From: Lanius collurio
Lineage: Eukaryota; Chordata; Aves; Passeriformes; Laniidae
Direction: 5' to 3'
NCBI GenBank assembly: GCA_020086605.1
Contig: JACBWW010000050.1
Span: forward strand, 3,450,165-3,514,164
DNA length: 64,000 nt
Part shown: positions 12,585 to 25,200 of the stretch, piece by piece
Numbering within the stretch: position 1 is the stretch's first letter
Layout of the letters: each line of letters opens with the position of its first letter
Program-made: the position numbers and the translations under genes
The notes under the pieces: model-generated
The model's input: only the letters and a program-made list of their open reading frames with translations
The model's database searches: none
Told to the model about the DNA's origin: nothing

Positions 12585-15500
12585 TTCGCTGGGAAAATAG
12601 GAAGCCGTGTGAAGCACTTCGGTGCTCGGCGGGGGAACGGAGATGAGCAGCATTTGGGACACGCTGGGGTTTGATTGTGTTTCTTTGCCCTCCGGGGATG
12701 CTGAGGAGCCCGGCAGGATGGGCACCACGTCCCCACCCCAGCACTCCCCAGCCTTCAGCTCCCGGCATTGCTCTCATTCTGCTTCTTGTTTATGCACCTG
12801 GCTTTTCTTTTGACTCCTCCAGCCCTTGCACATTTATCCAGCCCCTCACTGCTTTATTCACCGTCTCTCCAGCCCAGCCTCTCCCTTGCATTCCCGGTTC
12901 AAGCCCTACCTATTTATATTCTTAACCTTTTCCTCCCTTCCCTCCGCCTCTTTAATCCACACATCAATCCTGTTTATGGCCTCCACCACACACTACCTGT
13001 GAGCTAATGCTGCCTCATCCCCCGCCCTCCCTCCTAAGCCACCCTCAGCTCTAGGTAGAAAAAGGCCCTTTGGCCACGGAGCATCAGGTGCAGCAGCTCA
13101 GCGTCCCACACCGCCGAGGCCTCCCCTCCCTGAGGCACATTTTTGCCCCGTTTTTGGGGTTAGGCTTTGCCCTGTGCATAGGCACCAAGAAACCTGCAGC
13201 CAAAATACAGACACGGGGTACCCAACCTCCTGCATCCTTTCCCCTGGGGATGCTCAGCACCTGAGCACCCTGCAGAGGACAGAGGGGTTTGGGGACAAAG
13301 CTCACATGTCAGAGATGTTCTGAGATTGGTACCTAGGGCAGCTTTCCCAAGCTCCATGGCAGCTGAAATTCAAGCCTGGAGGATCATCAGCTGATCCTGC
13401 ATTGTCCCATTGCTACACCCTGCTGGCTGCTGTGGCACCACAGCTGCCTGCCTTTCCTTGCCCTCCCTATTCCCATTCCTCCACTGCATCCCACAAAGTT
13501 GCCTCGCAGAGTCCAGCCTGTAATTTTTCTGCCTCCTCTCCTTTCCCAAGCGGTGGGAATTTTCCTCTTGCTGATTCACGCCTCTGTCACGTCACTTTTT
13601 TTTTTTTAGCGCTGACGCTGGCTGCGCTCACCCCAGGGAAAGGCTAAAACCCCAAGCTGCTGCTTTGGGGACTGGCCTTCTGCCAGCCACGTGCTGCCAA
13701 CTCAGCCAAAAACCTGCATCTGTGCTGAGCAAACCCAAACCTCTCCCACTGTCGGGGTCAAGTAAGGGAAATTTCAGGGGTTTATTTTCTCCATACCTCC
13801 CTAAAGCCAACCCTGGGCTCCCAACTGGGTGCAACACACCTCCAGCTTCAAAAAAACCCCCTTTTTTAGTATAAAAATCCTCTGGATCTTCCCTCTGGAC
13901 CAGTAGAGTGGCATAAAAAGGTGGAAGGCCCCATGAACATCACCTGCATTCCTGGTGGGATGGAGCCATTTGCAATCCTGGCAGGGTTTTGGGAAAGGGG
14001 AGCATCCAGAACCTCCCTCACGCACCTTTCGGGGTGTCCAGTGGCTGGATTGGGTTTACACCTCTGCTAATTCCTCCTGGAAATGGTAATTGTGGGAATT
14101 TCACCCTTCCCTCTGTTTCTTCTCACCCCGCTCCACACTGTGCCCTGATGGATCCATCCCCTACGGAGGGGTCAGGAACAGCATCTCGTGCCATGACAGG
14201 CACTTTCAGGGGGCTCCTCAGTTAATTTCCTTTAATTTTTTGCTGCTGAAAAGGCTCAGGAGGCATCCTCCCACCCAAGGCACCACCTTCTCACACCCCA
14301 CAGGTTTCAGCATCCCTGCCAAGCCCCTGCTCAGCAGTAATCCCGCTTCCCACCAGCGGGTTACAGCAGTGCCATGCACCACCTGGGAATTCCAAGCAAT
14401 CCGAGCCATTCCCACCCCGCAAAGCCACGCCCTGGTCCTTGTGGTCAGCTCTGGAGGCAAGGTGCCAGCGGGCACCCGGGGGATGTCTCTCCAAATCCCG
14501 CATCATGGAGGAATGGGCATGGGCACCTTGTTCAGGGAGCAGCTCGGGGGCAGTCCCAGTGCTGTCCAGGGAAGGCAGGATGCATCCCATCCCTGCCCTG
14601 CCCTGCGACGGCAGCACTGGCACAGCCCTTCAGCCAAAGCCCCTGGATCGGTGTCCGTGCCTCAGTTTCCCTAAGCAGGATAAGGAATAACCTGGATAAG
14701 GCGTTCCCTAAATAGACTTCAGATCAAATTCTTCCCTTTGGGACTTCTCCTTCCCGGCTGGAGGGGGGGGATGCTGTCCTCGGGGTGCACCCACACAGTC
14801 AGGGAACCCTCGTGGGGTGGAATGAGTCCGGGAGGTCTCAGTCACACCGGGGCAATCCTGCTGGCAAAGGCCGCCCGTGCCCTGCCCGCACGCTTCGCCC
14901 GGGATGGGAAAACCCCACCGAGCTTTTTTGGGGGGGCCAGCACAGCTCTGTGTGTCCCGTGGCCATGCAGGGGACGTCTCCTCTCTCCCCCACCGTCCTG
15001 ATGAGCCCCGAGAACAATTATCGAGTGACGAGCCCCACAGCCACCAAGCGAGAGCGGCTTTAGCTCCGGCTGCTCCGCCGCGGTGCAAATTACAGGGAAA
15101 TGGGGATTTTGGCATTCAGCTGCACCACCGTCATTACGGATAATCGCAAAGTGCCCCTGACAGGGATGAGGCTGCGGGGAGGAAGGCCGGGGAATGAAAA
15201 TACAGTAATTAGCGGGTAATTGCCAAGTAACGAGGGGCGACGAGCGCTGCTGCCTGTGATGGGGTGGCACCTGCAACCGTGGGCTTGGGACACCGTGGGA
15301 CACTTTTCCTATCAAATACACCACAAACACATCACAAATGAAAGATTCTGGGTTGTTTTCCCCCGTCTTTGCATTAAACAATCTATTTCCAAGTGAGCAC
15401 GAGAAAAGAAGAGGAAAGGAGAAGAAAGGATGCAGCTTCCTGTGGACGATGGTCGGGGAAGGCTGGCACCCACAAGTGTCACGAGTTTGCAGGGCCACTG

Positions 15501-17779
15501 CCATGCTGAACCCAGCGCTGGGGCAGCCACAGCTCCAAGGGGGAGCAACGAGCCCAGAGCTTTCCCCTCTGCAGCAAGGCAAGAAGCTCCCTTTCCCTGG
15601 TCATATTACTGGGGTGTCACCCACTGAGCCCTCAGCATGGAGCCCAAGCCAGCAATGAACTGCACTGGTGCCTCTCTCATTTGGACTACTTTTAGCAGGG
15701 TCAAGTGGCAGGGAGTGTATTTCTGTAGCTGTCTGCAGCATTCAGGAAGAAATACCCCCCAAACCCTGATTTTTTCACCCCAATTTAATTTTTAGCCTCA
15801 TACCGATGACTGGTGGTCCCTCCTGAGTTAGAGGTTATAGTCTGTGGCATCCGGAAACATCCCACCCTCGGATGCAGGACTTGTCCCTGGATGGCTGTTG
15901 GGGTCTGGGCACAGCCACATCAGCAGCTTAGTGGGATTTGAGAGAGGATTAGACACCGAAGGGGATAACAAGAGAGGATAAAAGCTTAGAGGGAATAAAA
16001 GACCCTGGCGCATCGGGGTGAAAGGCAAATACTAATTGCCTGGGGTTGGGAAGGCAGATTCCCTCCAGGAGGGTGATTTATGGCTGTGGGCCCAGCTATG
16101 CAGACCAACAGATGTGGCTGCAGCCAGTGCCTGTCCCTAAAAACAAAGCTGAGATTTTTCCCAGGGTAGAGGTGCACGTGTTCACACGAAAAAAGGACTT
16201 GGAAAATAGTTTTGAAGAAAGCATCCCCAGCTTGGGGTCAATTTGTACCCTGGAGATTTAAGTTCTGTTTAATACAACCCCAGTGTTGGCACTGAACAGG
16301 TAAATGATGAAGCCTGCTGTTTCCTGTGGCGTGGCATTCCCCAAATACACTTATTTTAGGAGGAAAGGAGCCCGTGCTGGGCCTGAACTCAGCAGCTCCT
16401 CCGTGCCAGCTCCACAGGCATCCCCCCCAAATCCTCCCTGGCAGAAGCAGGAGCAGTGCAGAGCCTGGCAGAGGGATGTGCTGCCTGCCCCAGCTCCATC
16501 TGCCTCCAGGAGCCAATCTGGGGTCCCTCCTGCCTTCTCCAGCTGACAGAGGACTGTCCCACTGGCTGGCTGTGGTGGGCCATGTGCCAAAATTCAACAA
16601 GAGGTCGGCCTGCACCAGACCCAAACTCCTGGAGACTTGGAAATAAAAGCCACCAGTGGCAATCCACCATGCCTGGTGGCCTCAGCCAGGCAGTGGCTTT
16701 ATTAAGAAGCCATCAGGGCCAGGCTGATACGGGCTGTGTGTGCCACAGCAGAGGAGTGATGTGTGTGCCAGCACTGTCTGTGGGTGGTTTGGGGGTGTCC
16801 CTTTTCTCCCACTGGTGGTGGGGGTGGGATCCTTCCCCAGGACAGTGATACTTGGGGGTCCACTGAGGGCTGGATGGCTGCAAATCAGCACTGTGGGGTA
16901 AGGACAGCTCGGGGGGAGAAGGGCAGCGATGCTCTGACTGCACACGGTGGCGACATCATCACCCTGCCTCAAATCCTGCTGCATGTGCGAGGAGAGCGTG
17001 CCACCGGGGCAGGCCCAGGGCTTGCAAATGCAAGGATCCTCATCCACGGGCTGCTGACTGGGCTCCTAACATCCCTGCCCACCGAGGCAGGCTGCACAGG
17101 AGCCGGGCAGGGTGAGCCTGCCAGCGGCACGCAGATGTGCGGGACGCAGCGACAGCGCGCACATCCCTCCTGCAGCTGTGCGTGACCCCGGGACAATGCC
17201 GAATTCTTCTCTGTGACAGCTCCATCTCCACTCTGCTTTGCCCTGCCTCGGGCAGAGGAGAGGCTGTTCTCTCCCAGCTGGAGGGAGGCATGCACCTTCC
17301 CCAGAGTGGTGATGGTCATCGGGATGCTCCTGGTGCTGCTTGTGCAATGCCCCAGCAGTGACGGAAATCTGCCTTTCCCAGCTGGAGCTTGCTCTGCCCT
17401 CCTGGGATCCCACGTGGGGATTTCTCCTCCAGTTACACTGGGATACAAATGGGATGTGCAAGGGCTGGATTGAACGGCAGCTCTACTCCTACCCTGGAGC
17501 TGGAACATGGGCTGAGGCTGGGATATGGATGAGTGAGAGATTGCCTGGGATTTAACAGGCATTTTTAAGAGCAGATGTAAACCCCAGCCCTTACTCTTTA
17601 GAGTCATTAAATGTCCCCTGGTTCATTCTGCAAAGGGTAGGCACATTAACCTGCTGGCCTGGCTGCCCTCTGCTAACCACATCCTCATCACACCAACTCC
17701 CCTGACATTTAAAACTGCCCTTTTTTCCAAACCCACTGCCTACTTTCATTCCCAACCCAACATCTTGATGCTGGGCATT
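12585..17779. other. Unassigned GC-rich non-coding sequence
   Basis: A strand-biased pyrimidine-rich stretch (about 12,770-13,060) is followed by GC-rich DNA. Frames of up to 246 codons on either strand (such as 14,842-15,582 minus) reflect base composition: they lack domains, have no splice-bounded conservation pattern I can see and overlap each other. Short AT-rich words near 15,090-15,240 (ATTACGGATAATCGC, TACAGTAATTAGCGGG) may be another conserved element. Confidence 0.55.
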
Positions 17780-17925
17780 TGCTTCTCGTCATTCCTGAGG
17801 ATCTTAGAGCATAAATGATATTATGGAGGAAGAAGAAACACTCTGTTACCGAAGCATCAGGAATAAGCACACCTCCATCACAGAGAGGTTAATTTTTGCT
17901 CGAATTAATAGGCTGAAACAGCGGG
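17780..17925. promoter_or_regulatory. Putative conserved non-coding block
   Basis: An AT-rich, complex segment (GCATAAATGATATTATGGAGG, TTTTTGCTCGAATTAATAGGC) in a GC-rich context, with no repeat or exon signature and with CpGs kept. A regulatory element is an inference from composition. Confidence 0.3.
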
Positions 17926-19134
17926 GAGAAGCCTTCCCTTGGGAGTGAGGGGCAGGGCAGAGCAGCACCCCTGCCAGGGCTCACACTGCCTGTTCCGCCT
18001 TTGCCACCTCTCCTGCCAGCTCCCATTTCTATGGAAACCTGCCCTCCTCACTCTTTCCCCTGCCTGCACTGCTGCTCATTTAAGGAAACCAACTTCCTGC
18101 TCTCTGAGGAGTTGCCTGGATGGAGACATGGCACTGGGGCAGGCAGCGATGTCCCCGTGCCCACCACTAACAGGGGGCCATGCACACCCCTATTCCCACT
18201 CTCCTGAGCAGGGAAAGGCAGGACACCTCCTTATCTCAACACTTTTCACCTAATCCAGGTCCCTTCCGTGGCTGTCTCTCCTCTCCCAACTCCCCTTATC
18301 TGTTCTTCCCTGGTCCCTCTTCCCAGCTTTGTTCACATCACTAGAACATTTGTCCAGGCCAAACACGGTTTTCTGATAAACACATTTCCATTGATTGATG
18401 GAAAGAAAAAAATCCCCCAGAGTAGCACAGTCTTTGCTCTGGGAATCAATAACCTCCAAGCCCCTCTTATCCCCCACCCCACCTCGGTGAAGAGGATGTG
18501 CTTTGGGCCCCCCCAGGAGTGGAGGCAGGACTGGATGTAGGATGTGACACCTGGAGAAGATGTATAAATACAGGGGACCTGTAAATCCCCCTGACCTCCT
18601 CCCTGCTGTACCTGTGGATGACAAACCCCTTCCAGCTGCTTCCTGCTCCTCCTCCCTGGGCCTGTCCCAACATTCCCACTTCAGGCTCGACATCAAGGAT
18701 GCTTGGGCCCTGCCAGAAGCCCTGGAGGGGACAGCAGTGAGGTGCTGGTGGCCGCAGTCCCGCTGGCCACCAAAGCACTGGCCACGGGGAAGCTCGTGTG
18801 TGGCTGCAGAGAGTGACACACAGTGAAATTTAAAGGGATCAGACCTTTTGCCACTGCCACAAATGTGCTGCTCCCCACAGTGGTCTCCCCTCCTGGGATG
18901 CATCAGGACTTCATGGATGAGGTGTGTGACCTGCAGTGAAAGCCTCTGGGTACCTACAGGGCTCACTCAAGAGGCTTTTTTTAGACCAAAAACGCTGAGC
19001 AATGCAGCATTTACTGTGCAAAACGATGCTTTGCCCACCTGTCCAGTCTGTGGTTCACCTCCTCTATGGCAAAACACACACAGGGTGCTGCTGGGAAGCA
19101 TCCCAGCCCAGTAAGCCTCACCATTTAGTGCAGG

Positions 19135-19230
19135 GAGAAAACAAATTCAATTATAATAGTAAATAATTAATGATACATCATTAACAAAGACATAAAAATT
19201 ATAAATAATAACCTGGGCTAGGAAGAAACA
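19135..19230. promoter_or_regulatory. Putative conserved non-coding block, TAAT-rich
   Basis: About 90 bp holds several TAAT/ATTA cores (AATTATAATAGTAAATAATT, AATGATACATCATTAAC) without being a simple repeat. Homeodomain-type sites would fit. GC-rich unique DNA lies on both sides. Confidence 0.35.
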
Positions 19231-20095
19231 AGCCCAAGTGCTCCGCAGGGCCCATATAAACTACCAGAGCCCTGACCCGAGGGAGCCAGAAAAGCCCTGT
19301 GTGATGGAGCATAAGGAGTTGTAATGAATTCAGAGTTTCCACCAGGCTTTAATAAAGTCTTTCTGCAGAGGCTATTAAGGGAACTAAGATGAGAGGTGAA
19401 AGTTTGTTATGGATTGGCAACTGTCTGGAAGAGAGAGGAAAAGATAAAAGAGCTACGAAGTGATGAGGTGGGGAGCCTGGTACATCTCCCGTGGGGCACA
19501 TCCCTAGAGAGGGGCCCAGGCTGTGGTGGGGGCTGCAGCGGGATGATCCGTGCCCATTCTCAGCAGCTGGGTCGGTTTTAAAGCAGAAGCCAAACCTCAT
19601 TCATTGCCAGTGCTCATTCCCAAGGAACGCTGCCTTCACGGCTGAGCAGCCCGGTGCCATCTCCCTCCCCCCGACAGCCTCTGTCCTGCCCATCATCAGC
19701 GCAGCCCTTACCCCGCTCAGAAGGCTGGGTTTGCCCAGCTCAGCCTCGCCGGTGCTGCCAGGCACCCTGCTGCCAGACAGAGCCCGGGCACCGCAGCTCC
19801 ACCGCGGATTTACAGCCAGCTCCACCCTGATCTTCAACCAGCACTGGCACAGGGGGGCTTTGGGGCGGCCATGGGGACACTTCTGCCTCTCCCTGGGGTG
19901 TCAGCTCTGTGTGCCTTGCTGAGAGGGCTGGGATGACCTTTCCCAAAGGCCTAACAAGCCTCTGGGGCATCGAGAACTCGAGGGCGGGGGTGGAGTTACA
20001 GCCCCCAGTCTCCCCCAGTCCCACTCAGCTTCACGCCTCCCCGCCCCCGGTGTGAGCTGCAACCACCCAGGGCCTCCCGAACCCTGCCCTGCTGG

Positions 20096-20195
20096 GATGG
20101 ATTTTTAAAATTGGATTGTGACAAACATTTAATACCTAATAGAGCTCACACCAGCACAGTTAATTAAGAAGGTGACTAATCCAATTCACTCGTGG
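20096..20195. promoter_or_regulatory. Putative conserved non-coding block
   Basis: The words AAATTGGATTGTGACAAAC, AGTTAATTAAGAAGG and GACTAATCCAATTCACTCG form an AT-rich island in a GC-rich stretch. ATTGGATT and its inverted form AATCCAAT lie about 60 bp apart. CCAAT and GATTA (OTX/PITX-like TAATCC) cores are present. Confidence 0.35.
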
Positions 20196-21172
20196 GAGAG
20201 CAGAGAGTGAGGAGAGGGAGGCAGGGAGCTTGCGTTAGTGTGGGGAGGGAGCAGGAGAAAATCAGCTCAGCTGCTGTCACCCATCATTTTATTTTGTGTG
20301 TGCACACACAGGATGGAGAAGGACTTTCCTTCCCTGTTGCAAACTCTGGAGCTTCTGAGTAGAAGCTGGGCCGCCACAGGCTCTGTGTGAGCTTCACTGG
20401 TGTAGCAGACCAGGTGAGGGGCTGAGAAATTCATGGCAGGTCGGATACTGGCAGGCAGCTGGAGGCTCCTTGGGGCTCGGCCACGGAAATGCCCATAGCC
20501 CAAATCTCCTTTTTATTTTAGAACCCCCCCCAGGAGTTTTTCCATCTCTGAAGGGGCTGACGCAGACACTGCAGAGCATCCCCCTTGCTCCACAGGGGGC
20601 TGCGCTGTGGGACCGGTCCCAGGCACGTCGGGCTGGCAGAGCCAGCTGTGGCAACATCTGTATGCCACTCACACGCCGTCCCCGCGGAGTTGATAAATAA
20701 AACAAGTGGAGTTATTTTGGCCCCAGGGACAGGGCTGTCTCCCGGAGCACAGAGTGGCTCTTTCTCTGTCTCCCTGTGGCGCCCGAGTTCATTGTTATTC
20801 GGCAGTGGAGAACAGGACGTGGATTGAGCCGAGGTGCCCATCTGCGGAGGGCAGCCGGAGAGAGACTCCCTTCATATTAGCGCCTAATGGCATCAATGGC
20901 GCTTTTCAATGAAGCCCAGGGCCAAACAAAAGGTCGCAGCGAGGAAGAGCGTGTGGGCGAAGCCGGGGAGGGGTGGGGGGAACGGGGACGCAGCCAGGGG
21001 AGGAGGGCGAGCAGGATGCGCCGGAGAGGAGGACGAGGGGAGGAAACATAAATGGAGCAGCTCCATCCAAACCATGTTTCCTACAGAAAGGCGGGCAGCC
21101 GGAGGACTTGAGGCTGTGGGCACAAGCGCCAGGTACCAGGCGTGCCTGAAGCACCGCCCACCTCCAGCCCAG

Positions 21173-21376
21173 CCACTGCCCACTGCCCACTGCCCGCTGC
21201 CCGCTGCCCGCTGCCCCACTGCCCACTGCCCATTGCCCGCTGCCCGCTGCCCGCTGCCCACTGCCCACTGCCCGCTGCCCACTGCCCCACTGCCCACTGC
21301 CCGCTGCCCACTGCCCACTGCCCGCTGCCCGCTGCCCACTGCCCGCTGCCCACTGCCCGCTGCCCGCTGCCCGCGG
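21173..21376. repeat. Heptamer minisatellite (TGCCCRC)n, about 29 units
   Basis: Roughly 200 bp is built of CTGCCCA and CTGCCCG heptamers in mixed order, with one ATTGCCC variant and two single-base C insertions (near 21,215 and 21,290). The unit has no stop codon in any frame, so long frames are open on both strands across it; these are shadows of the repeat, not genes. It lies in a GC-rich stretch with no exon nearby. Confidence 0.95.
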
Positions 21377-21689
21377 AGAGGAGTCCTGCACATTAATCGC
21401 AGTCCTGCTGCAATTAGCGTTCATTAAACAAGGCTTAGCAAAAAGGGGACGCTGCCGTAATAACGTGGCAAGCAGATGGGTTAAAATTGGAGGGGAGCAG
21501 AATAAAAACCGCGACAACCCAAAGGAAAACCAAGCAAGCTCTGCCCAGAAGGGCTGCCAGGCCGGGGCCAGTGGCCCCCGTGGGCAGCACTGGAAGCACC
21601 CGCGGGGCCCCCGTGGCTGTCCTGGGGTGCACGGACACGGTGATGGATGCATGCCAGGCAGATGAGGGGAGGAGGCAACGACAGCATCG

Positions 21690-21965
21690 AGCAATTAATG
21701 AGAAATTACACTACCAGCTCATCCCTCCTGCGGCCAGAACAGCCCCCAGGGTGCTCCTGGCATCCTCCCCCTTTGCAGGAAATAATTACTTAAGTTAAAA
21801 TTATTTACCAAATGAGGCAATTCTCGGCGTGCTATCTCGCAGCCGTTTGCCTGGTTTACATTGTTACTAGTGCTACATAATAAATTAACTGTGTAATTAA
21901 AGACAACTTTAATGCTGATGCTTTGCAGAGGGATTTTCTTTCAAGGCTCTCTGCGAGTAGAAGCA
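21690..21965. promoter_or_regulatory. Putative conserved non-coding block, long
   Basis: About 275 bp right of the heptamer minisatellite is AT-rich but complex, with retained CpGs (TTCTCGGCGTGC, ATCTCGCAGCCG) and several TAAT sites (AATTAATGAGAAATTAC, AATAAATTAACTGTG, TAATTAAAGAC). No repeat family or reading frame explains it. It is the strongest conserved-element candidate in the left half. Confidence 0.4.
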
Positions 21966-21999
21966 ACACGCATTACATGAGGGGCTGAGGGCAGGGGCA

Positions 22000-24879
22000 G
22001 GGGCTGGCAGAGCCAGGCAGGACACTGATCCCCCACGACAAATGTGTCCCTCGCTTCCCCAAGGGACAACAACCAGATCGAATCAAATCAATCTGTGTTT
22101 TAATTACCAGCCACACTCTCCCTGCAGGGATGCTGGGCCGTCTGCAGTGGGAGCAGCCAACATCGCCTCCGGTGAAGCTCCCTGCTTGTCCCCATGTTAT
22201 TTGGCAGGGACATGGATGTGCTCCATCAACTGGACCTGTTCCTGACTGTGGTGATCAACCAGGCGAGGCTACAAAACCTCCTGGGGATGAGAGGACTCAT
22301 CCTCCAAAAAAAAAAAAGGGAAAATAAACAATGCACTTTAGGAATCCCCATTTTGGTGATTTCTGCTGACTAACATGACTTCAGCCAACACGAAGGGAGC
22401 CATCAGGGAAACGGTTCAAGAGCTTCACCTGGAAACATTTCCTTCCTGGAGATGAAGCTCTAGGAACACAGTGTTGGGCGTTGAGCTCCAGTGGTGGGGA
22501 TCATGGGGGGGCTGTGTGAGGATGCTTTGCTCCCCTGCAGCTCCCCCACAGCCTCAGCTCCAGCGTGGCACGGGCAAGGCTCAGGGGTCACCTCACCTGC
22601 TAGCCATGAGACAGAGAGCCAAAGCCCAGCCTGTCCCATGCTGGCTGTTGCTGGGGCAGCCACCCCCTGCCTCCTGCTGCCAGAGCCCGGCATGGCCCGA
22701 GGGCATCGCTATTGACTCGCCAATCGGGTTTCAAATCCCAGGCAGCTGGGCCAAGGAAGAGCAATTCCACCAGCCCGCCCTGAGCTCCAGCAAATGCAAA
22801 CAGCACAGCCTTCCCCTGGGACATTGCCACACGCCCCACGATGCCAGGTGGGCAGGGCAAGGCTTTTCTCCTTCACCAGGGAGGATGCTTGCACTTCAGG
22901 AGAGCCAGCACCCAGTGGAGCACTTCTGCTGCCAGGCACCTCTCCAGCTGCCTCCCCAGCCTTCAGCCCTGCACGGTCCCAAGGGGGATGTTCTTCCCAA
23001 AGGAGTGGGAGAAAGAGGAGGGAGCTGCCCTGGAGATGACGGACAGAGAGCTGAATTAATTTCTCCCTCCTGTGATGCCTCTCATGAGGGGAGGGGAAGG
23101 AGAGGGCAAATCCTTCATTTCTGCCAAACCATTCCTGGGGAGAACAGCCATTACCAAAGGACCTTCCTACACTTGTAGTAGCTACAAGCATTTCATTTCC
23201 CCAAAGCGTGAGGGATTTGTGATCTCCTCCAGCAGCCAAAGGAACATCTGACATCCACCCAGGTACCAGTCAAACAGCCCTGGGATGTTTTCTCTAGCAA
23301 TGATCCACACCACCACACACTGGCAAGAGGCTCCAAATCTCATCCTCCCGTGGTGACTCGCTGGAGCTCCATCCACCTTGAGGAAAGAGATGGGGAGCAG
23401 AAATCCCTCCCCAAAAGCCTTTCTTTAGCAAAAAAGATGAGAGAGGCAGGGAGGGGTGGGAGGTGGTAGCTGGAATGGTTTCTAGCATGTCTTGGGTCAA
23501 GCTGCCCACAAAACCAAACAGCTTAGAAGGAGAATGTTTAGCTGAAGATCTCTGCTCACCAGACATACTAGGGACAGCAACTTCAGCAGCCTTTACCACC
23601 CCTACTGTCCTTTTCCTGGCGATTTTGGAGGAATACAGAGCTGTTCCTAGACTCCAGCCACCCGAGGGAGCATGAGGGGAAAATTAAGCATCCCTGGGGT
23701 TTTCACCCCACCAGTAACTCTGGCAGCAACCAGCCACAGAGCATCAAACCCCACACAGAAGGGAAGGAGGAGGGAGGACCATGTGCCACCCCTCAGCTGT
23801 GCCACCCCCACCTGCTCATCTTTGCCCAACCTTTGCCATCTCGGATGCTCACGTGGCAGCAGGACAAGCTCACCGTGGTGGCTTGTTAAGAGCACTGTGT
23901 TTTGCTGAAGGCAGCTGGTGGAGGCTGGAGACAGGCAGGGCAGCTGCCAGCTTCTCTGCCTGCACCTTGCCAAGGTTCCTGGCCTGTGGATGGAAATTAT
24001 GGAAATACCAGGCTTTGACATTGCAAAGTATCAAAGAAAATAGAGGGTGGCGGGGTAAAGAACCAAACAGTTACCTGGGGCTCATCAAGGAGCTGCAGGG
24101 AGAGATTGTGATGGCTAATTATGAAGGGAAAATTAAACCAAGCTCTGAGATGAAGACAAGAAGCTGGGGGGAAACAGGAAGTCACAGAAGGAGAGGGGGT
24201 CTCAGCACCTTTCAGCAGCCTGTGGATGGGATGTTTGGTGCTGAGATTTTGGCAAGGAAGGGTGTTCCTTTGAATATTCCCCAGTGGGAAGGGGCTCTCT
24301 CACTGGCATTCCTTTGGCTAGGTGATAGCAGGGATGGTGGAGGGGAGAGGCCCTTTCAGTTCCCGGGGAACGCAGCTGAAGCACCTCCCCTCGGGCTGTG
24401 GGAGTGGAGGCAGCCGACAGGGAAAATCTTTAACTAAAGGTCAGCCAAAATGGTACTGGGCATTCTGGGACTCGTTCCAGGCACATCCGGAAGGGAGACT
24501 GGACCTGCCTGGTGAGATGGGAGAGCCATGAGGGGAAAATCCCTTTCAGACCAAGGGACAGACAAATGGCACCGGCTGAACCTGCGCTGTATTTTTTATT
24601 TTGTTATTCCCCATCCCTGTCCCTTCTGATTTCCTTGCTTTACTTCTTGCGCAGTGGGGTGGGTGAGGGAAGACCAGGAACTAATCATGCCATCAAACAG
24701 GCCCTGTAGAGAGCGTGAGCTTCAGGCACTTAATGCCATTAAATGCAGCAGCCACCTCCCAGTAACTCCAGCCACCAAACTGGGCTTGCAGACCAGTACC
24801 CAGCAGCTGGGAGCATCCCAGCAGTCACAGATTTTACCCTCACTAGGATTTTTACCCTGGCTTTGGGACGCTGCTCCCC
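22000..24879. other. Unassigned non-coding sequence
   Basis: GC-rich unique DNA. Frames such as 22,471-23,178 and 23,781-24,437 on the plus strand have no family match I can name. No poly(A) signal or exon chain supports a gene. Confidence 0.5.
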
Positions 24880-25200
24880 TGGCTGGGACCACCTTACGGA
24901 TGGGAGCAGCATCTAATGTCATTGACATTTTGTTTCTCATTACTGGCGCAATTAGAAGGCGAGAGGATTACAGGCGCTGGCTGCATCACGTCCCCGTCCC
25001 CTGGCTGCCTCACGCTGCCTTTATCTCTTCTGCCTGGGCAGCTCCATCGATGAATTGACTTCTTCCCCTGCCTAATTTATGGCTCCTTTATGTTTGTTTA
25101 TATAATAAGGTTAAACATCTACTTTACACCCTACATGCTTGTACTCGTTAATTAGCATTTTTCTTGGGTTTTATTGCATTTGTTACGGGCTCTGACAAGA
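24880..25200. promoter_or_regulatory. Putative conserved non-coding blocks (two)
   Basis: Two close AT-rich blocks, 24,895-25,000 (ATCTAATGTCATTGACATTT, TACTGGCGCAATTAG) and 25,060-25,200 (CTTTATGTTTGTTTATATAA, CTCGTTAATTAGCATTT), are separated by GC-rich sequence. AATGTCATTGACATT is a near-perfect inverted repeat, and TGTTTA is a forkhead-type core. No coding evidence. Confidence 0.4.

Noticed and set aside
14842..15582. 246-codon minus-strand frame
   Set aside because: No recognisable family, no supporting splice structure, and several other frames overlap in the same GC-rich stretch.
20893..21694. Long overlapping frames on both strands around 21.2 kb
   Set aside because: They are produced by the stop-free heptamer minisatellite; the peptide is just the repeat translated.
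23781..24437. Plus-strand frame whose middle part looks protein-like (YLGLIKELQGEIVMANYEGK)
   Set aside because: No family I recognise, no good acceptor or donor around it, and the rest of the frame is low quality; a conserved exon is not supported.
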